In this document: positions 17,056 through 25,514 of the stretch, piece by piece
Numbering within the stretch: position 1 is the stretch's first letter
Layout: every line of letters begins with the position of its first letter
Source of the DNA: Thauera aromatica_A
Lineage (GTDB): Bacteria; Pseudomonadota; Gammaproteobacteria; Burkholderiales; Rhodocyclaceae
Direction: 5' to 3'
Length of the DNA stretch: 64,000 nt
NCBI RefSeq assembly: GCF_023093595.1
Contig: NZ_JALLIK010000106.1
Span: forward strand, 117,448-181,447
Position numbers and translations under genes: made by a program
Notes under the pieces: model-generated
Database searches by the model: none
What the model saw: the letters and a program-made list of their open reading frames with translations, nothing else
Told to the model about the DNA's origin: nothing

Positions 17056-18024
17056 ATGTGGTTCAAGAACTTGCAGATCTACCGCCTTCCCGCAAATTGG
17101 GACATCACCCTCGAGCAGTTCGAGGCGCAACTGGCGAAGAAGCCCTTCCACCCTTGCGCCAGCCAGGACATGGAAAGCCGTGGCTGGCTGGCGCCGCTGG
17201 GCAATGAAGCGCTGGTCCATGCGGTCGGCGGCCAATGGCTGGTCGCGCTCGGCTTCGAGCACCGCCTGCTGCCGTCGGCCGTGGTCAAGCAGGAAGCCGA
17301 CGAGCGTGCCGAGGAGCTGGCCGAGCAGCAGGGCTACAAACTCGGGCGCAAGCAGATGAAGGAGCTGCGCGAGCAGATCACCCAGGAGCTGCTGCCGCGC
17401 GCGTTCACCCGCCGCCGCCGCCTGTTCGCCTGGATCGACCCGGTGAATGGCTGGCTCGTGGTCGATGCCGCAAGCCAGAGCAAGGCCGAGGATCTGATCG
17501 AGCAGCTGCGCCACAGCCTCGACCGCTTCCCGCTCACCCTGCTGCGTACCGAACGTTCGCCGATGTCGGCGATGGCCGACTGGCTCGCCGGTGGCGAAGC
17601 GCCGGCCGGGTTCACCATCGACCAGGACTGCGAACTGCGCTCGATCGCCGAGGACAAGGCCGCGGTGCGCTACGTGCGCCATCCGCTGGAAGGCGACGAG
17701 GTCAAGGGCCATCTCGAAGCCGGCAAGCTGCCGACCCGGCTGGCGCTGACGTTCGACGACCGGATCAGCTTCGTGCTTACCGAAAAGCTCGAGATCAAGC
17801 GCCTGGATTTCCTCGATATCGTCCGTGACCAGCTCGGCGAGGCCGACAAGGACGACGCCGAAGCCGTGTTCAACGCCGAGTTCGCCCTGATGACCGGCGA
17901 ACTGTCGCATCTGTTGCCTGCCGTGGTGGACGCTCTGGGCGGCGAGATCGGTGGCGAAGCCGTTTCCGCTTCCACTCATGATCCCGCGCCTGCACTGGCG
18001 ACTGCGGACGATCCTCCTTTCTGA
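17056..18024 (+). CDS. rdgC: Recombination-associated protein RdgC
   Basis: A 322-residue RdgC, a ring-shaped DNA-binding protein that limits RecA loading and nucleoid-associated recombination. Start MWFKNLQIYRLPANWDIT and the segments FHPCASQDMESRGWLAPLG and LLPSAVVKQEADERAEEL are characteristic. The length fits (E. coli 303), with a slightly longer Thr/Pro-rich C-terminal tail. Confidence 0.96.
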   Translation: MWFKNLQIYRLPANWDITLEQFEAQLAKKPFHPCASQDMESRGWLAPLGNEALVHAVGGQWLVALGFEHRLLPSAVVKQEADERAEELAEQQGYKLGRKQMKELREQITQELLPRAFTRRRRLFAWIDPVNGWLVVDAASQSKAEDLIEQLRHSLDRFPLTLLRTERSPMSAMADWLAGGEAPAGFTIDQDCELRSIAEDKAAVRYVRHPLEGDEVKGHLEAGKLPTRLALTFDDRISFVLTEKLEIKRLDFLDIVRDQLGEADKDDAEAVFNAEFALMTGELSHLLPAVVDALGGEIGGEAVSASTHDPAPALATADDPPF

Positions 18025-18044
18025 ACGTTGGTCTGGTAGTAAAG

Positions 18045-18069
18045 CGGCCTGGGGACATGCCACAGGCCG
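18045..18069 (+). terminator. Weak hairpin after rdgC
   Basis: CGGCCTG (18045-18051) and CAGGCCG (18063-18069) form a 7-bp stem 20 bases after the rdgC stop, without a T-run. It is only a possible terminator. Confidence 0.35.
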
Positions 18070-18386
18070 TTCTGCCTGTTCTGGTTTGTTATAGGGTTTT
18101 TAAATCTTTTAAAAGACTATAAAAACAATGCACTGCCCATTTCTGTGGATAACACGTTTTTGTTTTTTGTAAACAACATTTTGTCCTCTGTACAAGAGGA
18201 TGGACAGGCGTGCGGGAAAGGCGGGACGGTTTGTTGATGGAAAAAGGGTCGGGAGCGTTTTTACGACTTGTTCACAATTTCACCCTCCCCCGGGCCACAG
18301 CTTGTCCACCGGGTCGTGGCCCATCCGGCGGCAGGCGGTATGCCTTTCGGAACCACGGCAGGACAAAGCTGCGTTACAGTGCCGCC
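18070..18386. other. AT-rich intergenic region with a DnaA box
   Basis: A gene-free gap much richer in A and T than its surroundings (about 18084-18190). It holds a perfect DnaA box in reverse orientation (TGTGGATAA, 18144-18152), the palindrome TCTTTTAAAAGA (18105-18116), and a near-match TTGTCCACC near 18302. It probably contains the nfeD promoter. It is the second such DnaA-box gap, 4 kb from the first. Confidence 0.5.
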
Positions 18387-18842
18387 ATGGAAAACACCCT
18401 GATCATCGAATGGTGGCACTGGGAGATCGCCGGCCTGGCGCTGGTGCTGCTGGAACTGGCGGTGCCGACGTTCTTCGTCCTCTGGTTCGGTTTCGGCGCA
18501 ATGCTGGTCGGGCTGGTGCTGCTGGTGCAGGCCGACCTGTCGTTGACGGCGCAGATCTCGACCTGGGTCGTCGCTTCGGTGGCGATGACGGTGCTGTGGT
18601 TCCGGGTGTTCAAGCGCTCGCAGCACAAGACCCTGGTGGGTACCGCGGGTGGCGAGGTGATCGGTGAAGTGGGGCTGCTGGTGAGCGCGGTGGCGCCCTT
18701 CGAGCGCGGCCGGGTGCGCTTCCAGCGCCCGGTGCTGGGCGCCGAGGAATGGGCCTGCATGGCCGAGAGTGCGATCGCGGCCGGCGAGCGGGTGCGTGTG
18801 GTCAGCGTCGAAGGCAGCTTCGTCAAGGTGGCGAAGGCCTGA
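18387..18842 (+). CDS. NfeD family membrane protein
   Basis: A 151-residue NfeD-like protein: two or three transmembrane segments (about 12-32, 35-55, 57-77) followed by a C-terminal OB-fold (GEVGLLVSAVAPFERGRVRF ... VRVVSVEGSFVKVAK). It lies 25 bp before the SPFH/stomatin gene, the classic two-gene NfeD-stomatin operon in which the NfeD partner interacts with the SPFH ring in the membrane. Confidence 0.9.
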   Translation: MENTLIIEWWHWEIAGLALVLLELAVPTFFVLWFGFGAMLVGLVLLVQADLSLTAQISTWVVASVAMTVLWFRVFKRSQHKTLVGTAGGEVIGEVGLLVSAVAPFERGRVRFQRPVLGAEEWACMAESAIAAGERVRVVSVEGSFVKVAKA

Positions 18843-18867
18843 ACAATCACGAAGCGGGGGAGTGGTC

Positions 18868-19731
18868 ATGACCGAAGGCCTGGCGATTGCCGTTGCAGTG
18901 CTGATTTTTGTTGTCATCACCATCGCCAAGGGGGTGCGCCTGGTGGCGCAGGGCGAGGAATGGGTGGTCGAACGTCTCGGCAAGTACCACGCTACGCTGC
19001 GCCCGGGGCTCAACATCCTGATCCCCTACCTCGACAACGTCGCCTACAAGCTGGTCACCAAGGACATCATCCTCGACGTCCAGGAACAGGAAGTGATCAC
19101 GCGCGACAACGCGGTGATCCTGACCAACGCGATCGCCTTCGTCAAAGTCACCGACCCGGTCAAGGCGGTGTATGGGGTGACCGACTTCTCGGAGGCGATC
19201 CGCAACCTGATCATGACGACCTTGCGCTCGATTGTCGGCGAGATGGAGCTCGACGAGGCCTTGTCCTCGCGCGACAAGATCAAGGCCCGGCTGCGTGAGA
19301 GCATCGCCGACGAAGCGGTGGACTGGGGGCTGACGGTGAAGTCGGTGGAGATTCAGGACATCAAGCCTTCACCGTCGATGCAGAAGGCGATGGAACTGCA
19401 GGCCGCCGCCGAGCGCGAGCGCAAAGCCGCGGTGACCAAGGCCGAAGGCGCCAAGCAGGCGGCGATCCTCGAAGCCGAGGCGCGCCTCGAGTCCGCCAAG
19501 CGCGATGCGAGCGCGCAGGTGATGCTGGCCGAGGCTTCGGCCGAGTCGATCCGCCGTGTCACCGCCAGCATCGGCGAGGAGGCCGGACCGATGATGTACC
19601 TGCTCGGCGAGAAATACATCGCCGCGCTGGAAAAACTGGGCGAGTCCGGCAGCGCCAAGGTCGTGGTGATGCCCGCCGACCTGCACGAAACCCTGCGTGG
19701 CCTAGTCGGAAAGCTCGGTGCGCGCGCCTGA
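18868..19731 (+). CDS. SPFH/stomatin-like membrane protein (QmcA-type)
   Basis: A 287-residue SPFH-domain protein with one N-terminal membrane anchor (about 5-22), the SPFH domain (VRLVAQGEEWVVERLGKYH ... EIQDIKPS) and a long Ala/Glu/Lys-rich helix (about 175-230, AAERERKAAVTKAEGAKQAA). Such proteins form oligomeric membrane assemblies that affect membrane organisation and protease access. It is the second gene of the nfeD operon, and a ribosome-binding GGGGGAG precedes the ATG. Confidence 0.92.
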   Translation: MTEGLAIAVAVLIFVVITIAKGVRLVAQGEEWVVERLGKYHATLRPGLNILIPYLDNVAYKLVTKDIILDVQEQEVITRDNAVILTNAIAFVKVTDPVKAVYGVTDFSEAIRNLIMTTLRSIVGEMELDEALSSRDKIKARLRESIADEAVDWGLTVKSVEIQDIKPSPSMQKAMELQAAAERERKAAVTKAEGAKQAAILEAEARLESAKRDASAQVMLAEASAESIRRVTASIGEEAGPMMYLLGEKYIAALEKLGESGSAKVVVMPADLHETLRGLVGKLGARA

Positions 19732-19794
19732 GTACGGCAAGACTGGCTGCAGGGGGTACAGAAGCGTTTCAGTGAACCGGATTAAAGGATCGAC

Positions 19795-20178
19795 ATGAAG
19801 TTCGAGCTTGGAAACACCGCGCGCGCCCTGCTGGCGGCGCTGACCCTGGGTACGGCTGCTGGCGGCGTGCTGGCACAGAATTTCATCACCGACAAGGCCG
19901 AGGTCGAAAAACTGCTCACCGGCGCCACCTTCATCGGTGTCTATCTGCGCACCGAAGCGGCGTACACGCTGAAGTTCGGCAGCGACGGCACGCTCACCGA
20001 CAGCACCGGCGCGAAGGCGCGCTGGTGGGTCGACGACCAGGCCCGCTACTGCCGCGAATGGCTCGACGGCAAGCTCAAGGGCAACACCGGCTGCATGAAC
20101 GTGGAGTTCGAGGACGGCCAGGTCGCGCTCTATTCCGAAGGCAGGAAAGTGGTCGAGGGCATTGTCTCCGGAAAGTGA
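19795..20178 (+). CDS. Small exported protein of unknown function
   Basis: A 127-residue protein with a Sec signal peptide ending near residue 27 (LGTAAGGVLAQ). The mature 100 residues look like a small periplasmic beta-fold (FIGVYLRTEAAYTLKFGSDGTL, ARWWVDDQARYCREWLDGK) with two Cys residues (in RYCREW and TGCMNV) that could pair. I do not recognise a named family. It is 63 bp after the SPFH gene. Confidence 0.7.
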   Translation: MKFELGNTARALLAALTLGTAAGGVLAQNFITDKAEVEKLLTGATFIGVYLRTEAAYTLKFGSDGTLTDSTGAKARWWVDDQARYCREWLDGKLKGNTGCMNVEFEDGQVALYSEGRKVVEGIVSGK

Positions 20179-20263
20179 AGTGGCACGCCGGGCGGACTTC
20201 GGGACTTTTCATTCGGCAGGCTTCGACCACCGGCCACGGGAACAGTCGGGGGCGGTGCACGCC

Positions 20264-20458
20264 ATGGAAGAGACTTCGCGCTGGGTACTGTGGCGGCTCG
20301 ACGACAACGGCAACCGCTTCGTGGTGGCGGTGTTCGCACGCCGGGACGAGGCGGAGGCAGCGGCGCGCGCTATTGCGGCGCACGGGCACAAGCAGACGTA
20401 TTGGGTGGAAGCCGCTGCCGACGGCGATACGGCGGCGGATCGAACGGGGGGCGTCTGA
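20264..20458 (+). CDS. Small hypothetical protein, SPOR-like composition
   Basis: A 64-residue protein starting METSR-like (MEETSRWVLWRLDDNGNRFVV). The core, with an AEAAARAIAAHGHKQTYWV segment, resembles small beta-alpha-beta proteins found in Rhodocyclales that carry the same DDNGN and GHKQTYWV strings; that is recalled similarity, not a search result. The start is uncertain; an earlier in-frame ATG at 20162 overlaps the previous gene. Function unknown. Confidence 0.5.
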   Translation: MEETSRWVLWRLDDNGNRFVVAVFARRDEAEAAARAIAAHGHKQTYWVEAAADGDTAADRTGGV

Positions 20459-20480
20459 GCCCGCCCCCTGCCGCTGCAGC

Positions 20481-22103
20481 TCAGCCCAGCACCTGCCCGT
20501 GCTCGCGCGTGGCGTGGAAGCTCACCTTCGGCCACTTCTCTGCCGTCACTTCCAGGTTGTAGCGGCTGGTGGCGAGGTACACCGGGTTGCCGTCGATGTC
20601 CTTGCCCAGGCGCAGGGCCTGTTCGTACTCGAAGTTGCGCCGGGTGGTGTCGTCGGGGAAGGTGAGCCAGCGCGCGGTGTGGATGTCGGCGGACTCGAAG
20701 ATCGCATCGACCTTGTACTCGTCCTTGAGGCGCTGGGCGACGATCTCGAACTGGAGCACGCCCACGGCGCCGAGCAGGAGCTGGCCGCCTTCGAGCTCGA
20801 AGACCTGGATCGCGCCTTCCTCGCCGAGCTCCTGCAGGCCTTTCTGCAACTGCTTGGATTTGAGCGGGTCGCGTAGCCGCGCGGCGCGGAACAGTTCCGG
20901 CGAAAAATAGGGAATGCCCTTGAAGCCGAGGGCCTCGCCTTCGGTCAGGGTGTCGCCGATCTGCAGCTGGCCATGGTTGTGGATGCCGATGATGTCGCCG
21001 GCGACGCCGTCCTCCATGATCACGCGCTCGTTGGCCATGAAGGTCAGCGCGTTGGCGAGCTTCATGTCGCGCCCGGCACGGACGTGGCGCACTTTCATGC
21101 CCGAACTGTAGCGCCCCGAGCAGATGCGGAAGAAGGCGATGCGATCGCGGTGCTTGGGGTCCATGTTGGCCTGGATCTTGAACACGAAACCGGTGAATGC
21201 CGGTTCGGCAGGCTGCACCATGCGCGTGCCGGTTGCGCCCGTCCCTGCGATGCGCGCCTGCGGCGGCGGTGCCCAGTCGATCAGCGCCTGCAGGATCTCC
21301 TGCACGCCGAAGTTGTTGATCCCCGAGCCGAAGAACACCGGGCTCTGGCGGCCGGCGAGGAAGTCGTCGAGGTCGAAGGGCGGCGAGGCGTCGTTGAGCA
21401 GTTCGACGTCGTCGCGCAGCTGGCCGATTTCGAGCGGGAAGCGCTCATCCAGCACGGCGTTGCCGATGCCCTTCAGCACCTCGGCGTCGCTGCGCCGCTC
21501 CTCGCCCGGGATGAAGGTCAGCACCTGGTCCTGGAGCAGGTGGTAGACGCCGCGGAAGGCCTTGCCCATGCCCAGCGGCCAGGTCACCGGCGCGCAGCCG
21601 ATCTTGAGCACGTCCTCGATCTCGGCGAGGAGTTCGAAGGGTTCGCGCACTTCGCGGTCGAGCTTGTTGATGAAAGTGATGATCGGCGTGTTGCGCAGGC
21701 GGCAGACTTCGAGCAGCTTGATCGTCTGCACTTCCACCCCCTTGGCGGCGTCGATCACCATCACCGCGGCGTCGACCGCGGTCAGCACGCGGTAGGTGTC
21801 CTCGGAGAAGTCCTCGTGGCCCGGGGTGTCGAGGAGGTTGATGGTGTGCCCCTGGTACTCGAACTGCATCACCGAGCTGGTCACCGAGATGCCGCGCTGC
21901 TTTTCCACTTCCATCCAGTCGGAAGTGGCGTGGCGGGCGGATTTACGCGCCTTCACCGTGCCCGCGAGCTGGATCGCGCCGCCGAACAGCAGCAGCTTCT
22001 CGGTGAGCGTGGTCTTGCCCGCGTCGGGGTGGGAGATGATGGCGAAGGTGCGGCGCTTTTCGACGTCGCGCAGGAGTTCGGGCGGAAACGGAGTGGAAGA
22101 CAA
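20481..22103 (-). CDS. prfC: Peptide chain release factor 3
   Basis: A 540-residue translational GTPase that recycles RF1/RF2 from the ribosome. G-domain motifs are intact: G1 SHPDAGKTTL, G2 region RGISVTSSV, G3 DTPGHEDF, G4 NKLDRE. No ATG fits; I place the start at TTG 22103, giving LSSTPFPPELLRDVEKRRTF before the conserved AIISHPDAGKTT. TTG at 22112 is the alternative; neither has a strong ribosome-binding site. Divergent from the small MscS gene. Confidence 0.94.
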   Translation of the reverse strand: MSSTPFPPELLRDVEKRRTFAIISHPDAGKTTLTEKLLLFGGAIQLAGTVKARKSARHATSDWMEVEKQRGISVTSSVMQFEYQGHTINLLDTPGHEDFSEDTYRVLTAVDAAVMVIDAAKGVEVQTIKLLEVCRLRNTPIITFINKLDREVREPFELLAEIEDVLKIGCAPVTWPLGMGKAFRGVYHLLQDQVLTFIPGEERRSDAEVLKGIGNAVLDERFPLEIGQLRDDVELLNDASPPFDLDDFLAGRQSPVFFGSGINNFGVQEILQALIDWAPPPQARIAGTGATGTRMVQPAEPAFTGFVFKIQANMDPKHRDRIAFFRICSGRYSSGMKVRHVRAGRDMKLANALTFMANERVIMEDGVAGDIIGIHNHGQLQIGDTLTEGEALGFKGIPYFSPELFRAARLRDPLKSKQLQKGLQELGEEGAIQVFELEGGQLLLGAVGVLQFEIVAQRLKDEYKVDAIFESADIHTARWLTFPDDTTRRNFEYEQALRLGKDIDGNPVYLATSRYNLEVTAEKWPKVSFHATREHGQVLG

Positions 22104-22271
22104 GGGAGACAACCAGGTTGGGTAAAAGGGGGACTGCGCGGCGGACGCGCGCGCTGGCGGACCTGCGGATTCTACCAAGTGTCGGGTGAGACAGGCTTTT
22201 CTGCCGCGCGGGCGGGCAGCTTCCGCCTCTACAATGCGGTCTCCGTCCTTTTTCCGGGAGCCCGCCCCGCC

Positions 22272-22850
22272 GTGTCCGACCGTTTCCTCGGCAGCCTGAA
22301 GCTGCTGCTGCCCAACTGGGCCGTCCCCTGGCTGGAGATCATCGAACTGGGCGCGCAGATCGTCGTCATCGTGTCCGGCGCCTGGCTGCTGGCCATGCTG
22401 CTGAGGCGCCTGATCCGCCGCCTCGGCGCGGTGTACAGCCTGCCGCCCGAACTGATGATGGGCGCGCGCCGTGGCCTCGCCTTCGTCATCTACGCCGGTG
22501 CGGTCCTGCTGATTCTCGACCGCTTCGGCGTCTCGGGCACGGTGCTGTGGACCGCCTTCACCGGCTTTGCCGCCGTTGCCGCGGTGGCTTTCTTCGCCGC
22601 CTGGAGCGTGCTGTCGAACATTTTCTGCACGCTGCTGATCTTCACTGCGCGCCCCTTCCGCCTGCACGACCACGTCGAGCTACTGGAGAACGGCGAGAAG
22701 CCCGGGCTCAAGGGCGAGGTGGTCGACATCAACCTGATCTACACCACGTTGCGCGAGGAGGGCGGCGGCCAGGTTCTGCAGGTGCCCAACAGCCTGTTCT
22801 TCCAGCGCGTGCTGCGGCGCTGGCGGGAAGAGCCCTCTCCGCGGCAATGA
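22272..22850 (+). CDS. Short MscS-like mechanosensitive channel protein
   Basis: A 192-residue protein with three hydrophobic segments (about 20-45, 60-80, 85-110) followed by a truncated MscS beta-domain (FTARPFRLHDHVELLENG ... GEVVDINLIYTTLREEGGGQVLQVPNSLFF). It keeps the pore-helix and Sm-like beta region but lacks the C-terminal cytoplasmic cage of full MscS (286 residues in E. coli). A GTG start at 22272 follows GGGAG by 11 bases. A TACAAT hexamer at 22230 could be the -10 element. Confidence 0.85.
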   Translation: MSDRFLGSLKLLLPNWAVPWLEIIELGAQIVVIVSGAWLLAMLLRRLIRRLGAVYSLPPELMMGARRGLAFVIYAGAVLLILDRFGVSGTVLWTAFTGFAAVAAVAFFAAWSVLSNIFCTLLIFTARPFRLHDHVELLENGEKPGLKGEVVDINLIYTTLREEGGGQVLQVPNSLFFQRVLRRWREEPSPRQ

Positions 22851-22999
22851 AGGCGGTGGCGCGGGCGAGTGCGCCCGGGTGCTGGCCGTATCGGTGATTC
22901 GATGTGCGCGCCGATCGATCGAATCGGCGCTGCGGCGCCGCTGGAGCCGCTCCGATCGACGATAATGCGCGATTCTCCGTTTCCCGCCCGCCCTCTTCG

Positions 23000-23230
23000 A
23001 TGCGCCTCAAACCTCAACACATCCAGCCGGTGATCATGGCCGGCATCATGGCCTTCCTGATGACGGCGCTCGTCACCTGGATCAACCTCGGCCTGCGCCC
23101 GGACTTCATCGGCTTGTGGCTGAAGGCGTTCGCCATCGCCTGGCCGATGGCGGCGGTGGCGGCCTATATCGCGATCCCGATGGCGCAGCGGATGACCAAG
23201 GCGATCCTCGCCCGGCTCCACGCCGAATGA
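23000..23230 (+). CDS. DUF2798 family small membrane protein
   Basis: A 76-residue protein with two transmembrane helices (about 9-28 and 40-62) and the family pattern AFLMTALVTWINLG ... WPMAAVAAYIAIPMAQRMT. Proteins of this type have no assigned function. It is convergent with the glycine-zipper lipoprotein gene. Confidence 0.82.
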   Translation: MRLKPQHIQPVIMAGIMAFLMTALVTWINLGLRPDFIGLWLKAFAIAWPMAAVAAYIAIPMAQRMTKAILARLHAE

Positions 23231-23324
23231 GAAAAGGGCACATCGGCCAAGGGTGGCCGCTGTGCCCGAAAGAGGAGAACAGGAAACACAGGGAAAACCG
23301 GGTTGCGACAGGGCTGGGGACGGC

Positions 23325-23543
23325 TTACTTCCTCTTGCCGACCTGGTCGCCGATGACACCGCCGATCGCGGCGCCGCCCACGGTGCCGAGGAGGCCGCCG
23401 TCGGTTACGACCGCACCGGCCACGCCGCCCACGCCGGCGCCGATCGCAGCGCTTTTTTCACGCGAGGACATCCCGTCCCAGGTGGCGCAGCCAGTGGCGG
23501 CGAGAACGACCAGCGCGGCAGAAATCAGGGTTCGGGTCTTCAT
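23325..23543 (-). CDS. Glycine-zipper lipoprotein
   Basis: A 72-residue lipoprotein: signal peptide MKTRTLISAALVVLAATGC with lipidated Cys19, then a glycine-zipper hairpin (AAIGAGVGGVAGAVVTDGG and GTVGGAAIGGVIGDQVGK) of the 2TM type seen in OsmB/SlyB-like outer membrane lipoproteins. The ATG at 23543 is preferred to the longer reading from 23576 because it begins the signal peptide. Confidence 0.85.
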   Translation of the reverse strand: MKTRTLISAALVVLAATGCATWDGMSSREKSAAIGAGVGGVAGAVVTDGGLLGTVGGAAIGGVIGDQVGKRK

Positions 23544-23766
23544 GACAGCCTCCGTATCGTTGCCCGAGCGGAACACGGTGTGCGCCGTTTGTCCGCTCCA
23601 TGTGCAAGTTTGAGTGCGCCGGCCGGCAAATGATTCTGCGGCGCGGTTTCATAATGTTGCGTGCCGCCCGCTGCCCCGCCCGCTGCCCCGCCTGCGAGCA
23701 CGGCAGCGGTGCGGGGCGGCGGCCCCCTCCCGGGCGGCGGCTTCCGGATACATCCGGATGCAGCTT

Positions 23767-25149
23767 TCAGTCGCCGAGCATATGCTCGGGGCGCACCCAG
23801 GCGTCGAACTCTTCCGCCGTGGTGAAGCCGAGCGCGAGCGCCGCGGCGCGCAGCGTCGTGTCTTCGGCCCACGCCTTCTTGGCGATCTGCGCCGCCTTGT
23901 CGTAACCGATGTGCGGATTGAGCGCGGTCACCAGCATCAGGCTGCGCTCGAGATGTTCGGCCATGCGCCCCGCGTCCGCTTCAAGGCCGGCCACGCAGTG
24001 ATGCTGGAAACTGCGGCAACCGTCGGTGAGCAGGCGGATCGACTGCAGCAGGTTGTGCGCGATCACCGGCTTGAACACGTTGAGCTGGAGCTGGCCCTGG
24101 CTGGCGGCGAAGGCGATCGCGGCGTCGTTGCCCAGCACCTGGCAGGCAAGCATCGACAGGGCTTCGCACTGGGTCGGATTGACCTTGCCGGGCATGATCG
24201 AGCTGCCCGGCTCGTTGGCCGGCAGCTTCACTTCGGCAAAGCCCGCGCGCGGGCCGGAACCGAGCAGGCGCAGGTCGTTGGCGAGCTTCATCAGCGCCAC
24301 CGCGAGCGTTTTCAGCGCGCCGGAGAGCGCGACCAGCGCTTCGTGGCCGGCGAGCGCGGCGAACTTGTTCGGTGCGCTCGTCAGCGGCAGGCCGGTCAGC
24401 ACAGCGAGCTCGGCGGCGATCGCGGCGGCGAAACCGGGTGGGGCGTTGAGCCCGGTGCCGACCGCGGTGCCGCCCTGGGCGAGCTCGCACACTGCCGGCA
24501 GGGTGGCGCGGATCGCGTGGGCGGCGGTGTTGAGCTGGGCGACGAAAGCCGACAGCTCCTGGCCGAACGTGATCGGGGTCGCATCCATCAGGTGGGTGCG
24601 CCCGGTCTTGAGCACGCCGGCATGGCGCTCGGCCTGCAGCGCGAGGCCGTTCGACAGCTCGGTGACCGCGGGCAGCAGATCTTCGTGCACGGCGCGGGCG
24701 GCGGCGATGTGCATCGCGGTGGGAAAGCAGTCGTTCGAGCTCTGGCCGCGATTGACGTGGTCGTTCGGATGTACCGGGGATTTTCCGCCACGGCCCTGCC
24801 CGGCGAGCTCGTTGGCACGCCCGGCGATGACTTCGTTGACGTTCATGTTGCTCTGCGTGCCGCTGCCGGTCTGCCACACCGCGAGCGGGAACTGGTCGTC
24901 GTGGCGGCCGGCGAGGATCTCGTCGGCGGCCTGCCCGATCAGCGCGGCAAGCTCGGCGGGCAGCGCCCCGCTGCGGGCGTGGAGGCGGGCGGCGGCCTTC
25001 TTGATCAGGGCCAGTGCGTGGATCAGGGCGAGCGGCATGCGCTCCTCGCCGATCGCAAAATGGGCTAGCGAGCGCTGGGTCTGCGCCCCCCAGTAGGCGG
25101 CGGCGGGGACGTCGACGGGGCCGAGGCTGTCGGTTTCGATGCGGGTCAT
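23767..25149 (-). CDS. fumC: Class II fumarate hydratase
   Basis: A 460-residue FumC that interconverts fumarate and malate in the citric acid cycle without an iron-sulfur cluster. The superfamily signature GSSIMPGKVNPTQCEA is present, with SGTQSNMNVNEVIAGRA and VHPNDHVNRGQSSND upstream. The ATG at 25149 is preceded by AAGGAG 7 bases away; a longer start at 25179 adds MNIIPAQGAS and lacks such a site. Confidence 0.98.
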   Translation of the reverse strand: MTRIETDSLGPVDVPAAAYWGAQTQRSLAHFAIGEERMPLALIHALALIKKAAARLHARSGALPAELAALIGQAADEILAGRHDDQFPLAVWQTGSGTQSNMNVNEVIAGRANELAGQGRGGKSPVHPNDHVNRGQSSNDCFPTAMHIAAARAVHEDLLPAVTELSNGLALQAERHAGVLKTGRTHLMDATPITFGQELSAFVAQLNTAAHAIRATLPAVCELAQGGTAVGTGLNAPPGFAAAIAAELAVLTGLPLTSAPNKFAALAGHEALVALSGALKTLAVALMKLANDLRLLGSGPRAGFAEVKLPANEPGSSIMPGKVNPTQCEALSMLACQVLGNDAAIAFAASQGQLQLNVFKPVIAHNLLQSIRLLTDGCRSFQHHCVAGLEADAGRMAEHLERSLMLVTALNPHIGYDKAAQIAKKAWAEDTTLRAAALALGFTTAEEFDAWVRPEHMLGD

Positions 25150-25514
25150 GGAAGCTCCTTGCGCCGGAATAATGTTCATCTTGCACGATCGGGGTGGCCA
25201 GGCCAGGGTCGCCGGAGGCCGCTGCCGGGGATACCGGTGATTTCCCCGCGGCGCCGGGCCGTGTACCGGGAGTTGGACAGCTGCGCGCCGCCGCTGTTGC
25301 CGGGGGCAGGCGCTGCCACCCCCGCCGCATCGCCGGGTGCGCTCGCGGTGTCGCCGGTGCGGCCCGCAATCCGCGTTTTTCCGACTTGATGCGGTCTTGC
25401 GGCGGGACCATCATCTCCGACCCGGGCCGGCCGCCGGGCCCATTGACACGAAGCGCCGGCGGCGCGGGGGGCGTCTGCCCTCCGGCGCCGGCCGGAACGC
25501 GCAAGGAAACCGCA
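25150..25514. other. Divergent intergenic region fumC/AEC transporter
   Basis: A 365-bp GC-rich gap between divergent genes. It must hold both promoters. I see one TTGACA hexamer at about 25443-25448 pointing rightward but no matching -10, and no RNA gene or repeat that I can support. Confidence 0.4.

Noticed and set aside
20973..22271. Long N-terminal extension of the small MscS protein
   Set aside because: It is antisense to prfC and compositionally unlike a channel; the GTG at 22272 gives a normal start.
23614..25068. A 484-codon frame opposite fumC
   Set aside because: fumC has an intact signature and ribosome-binding site; the opposite frame has no domain.
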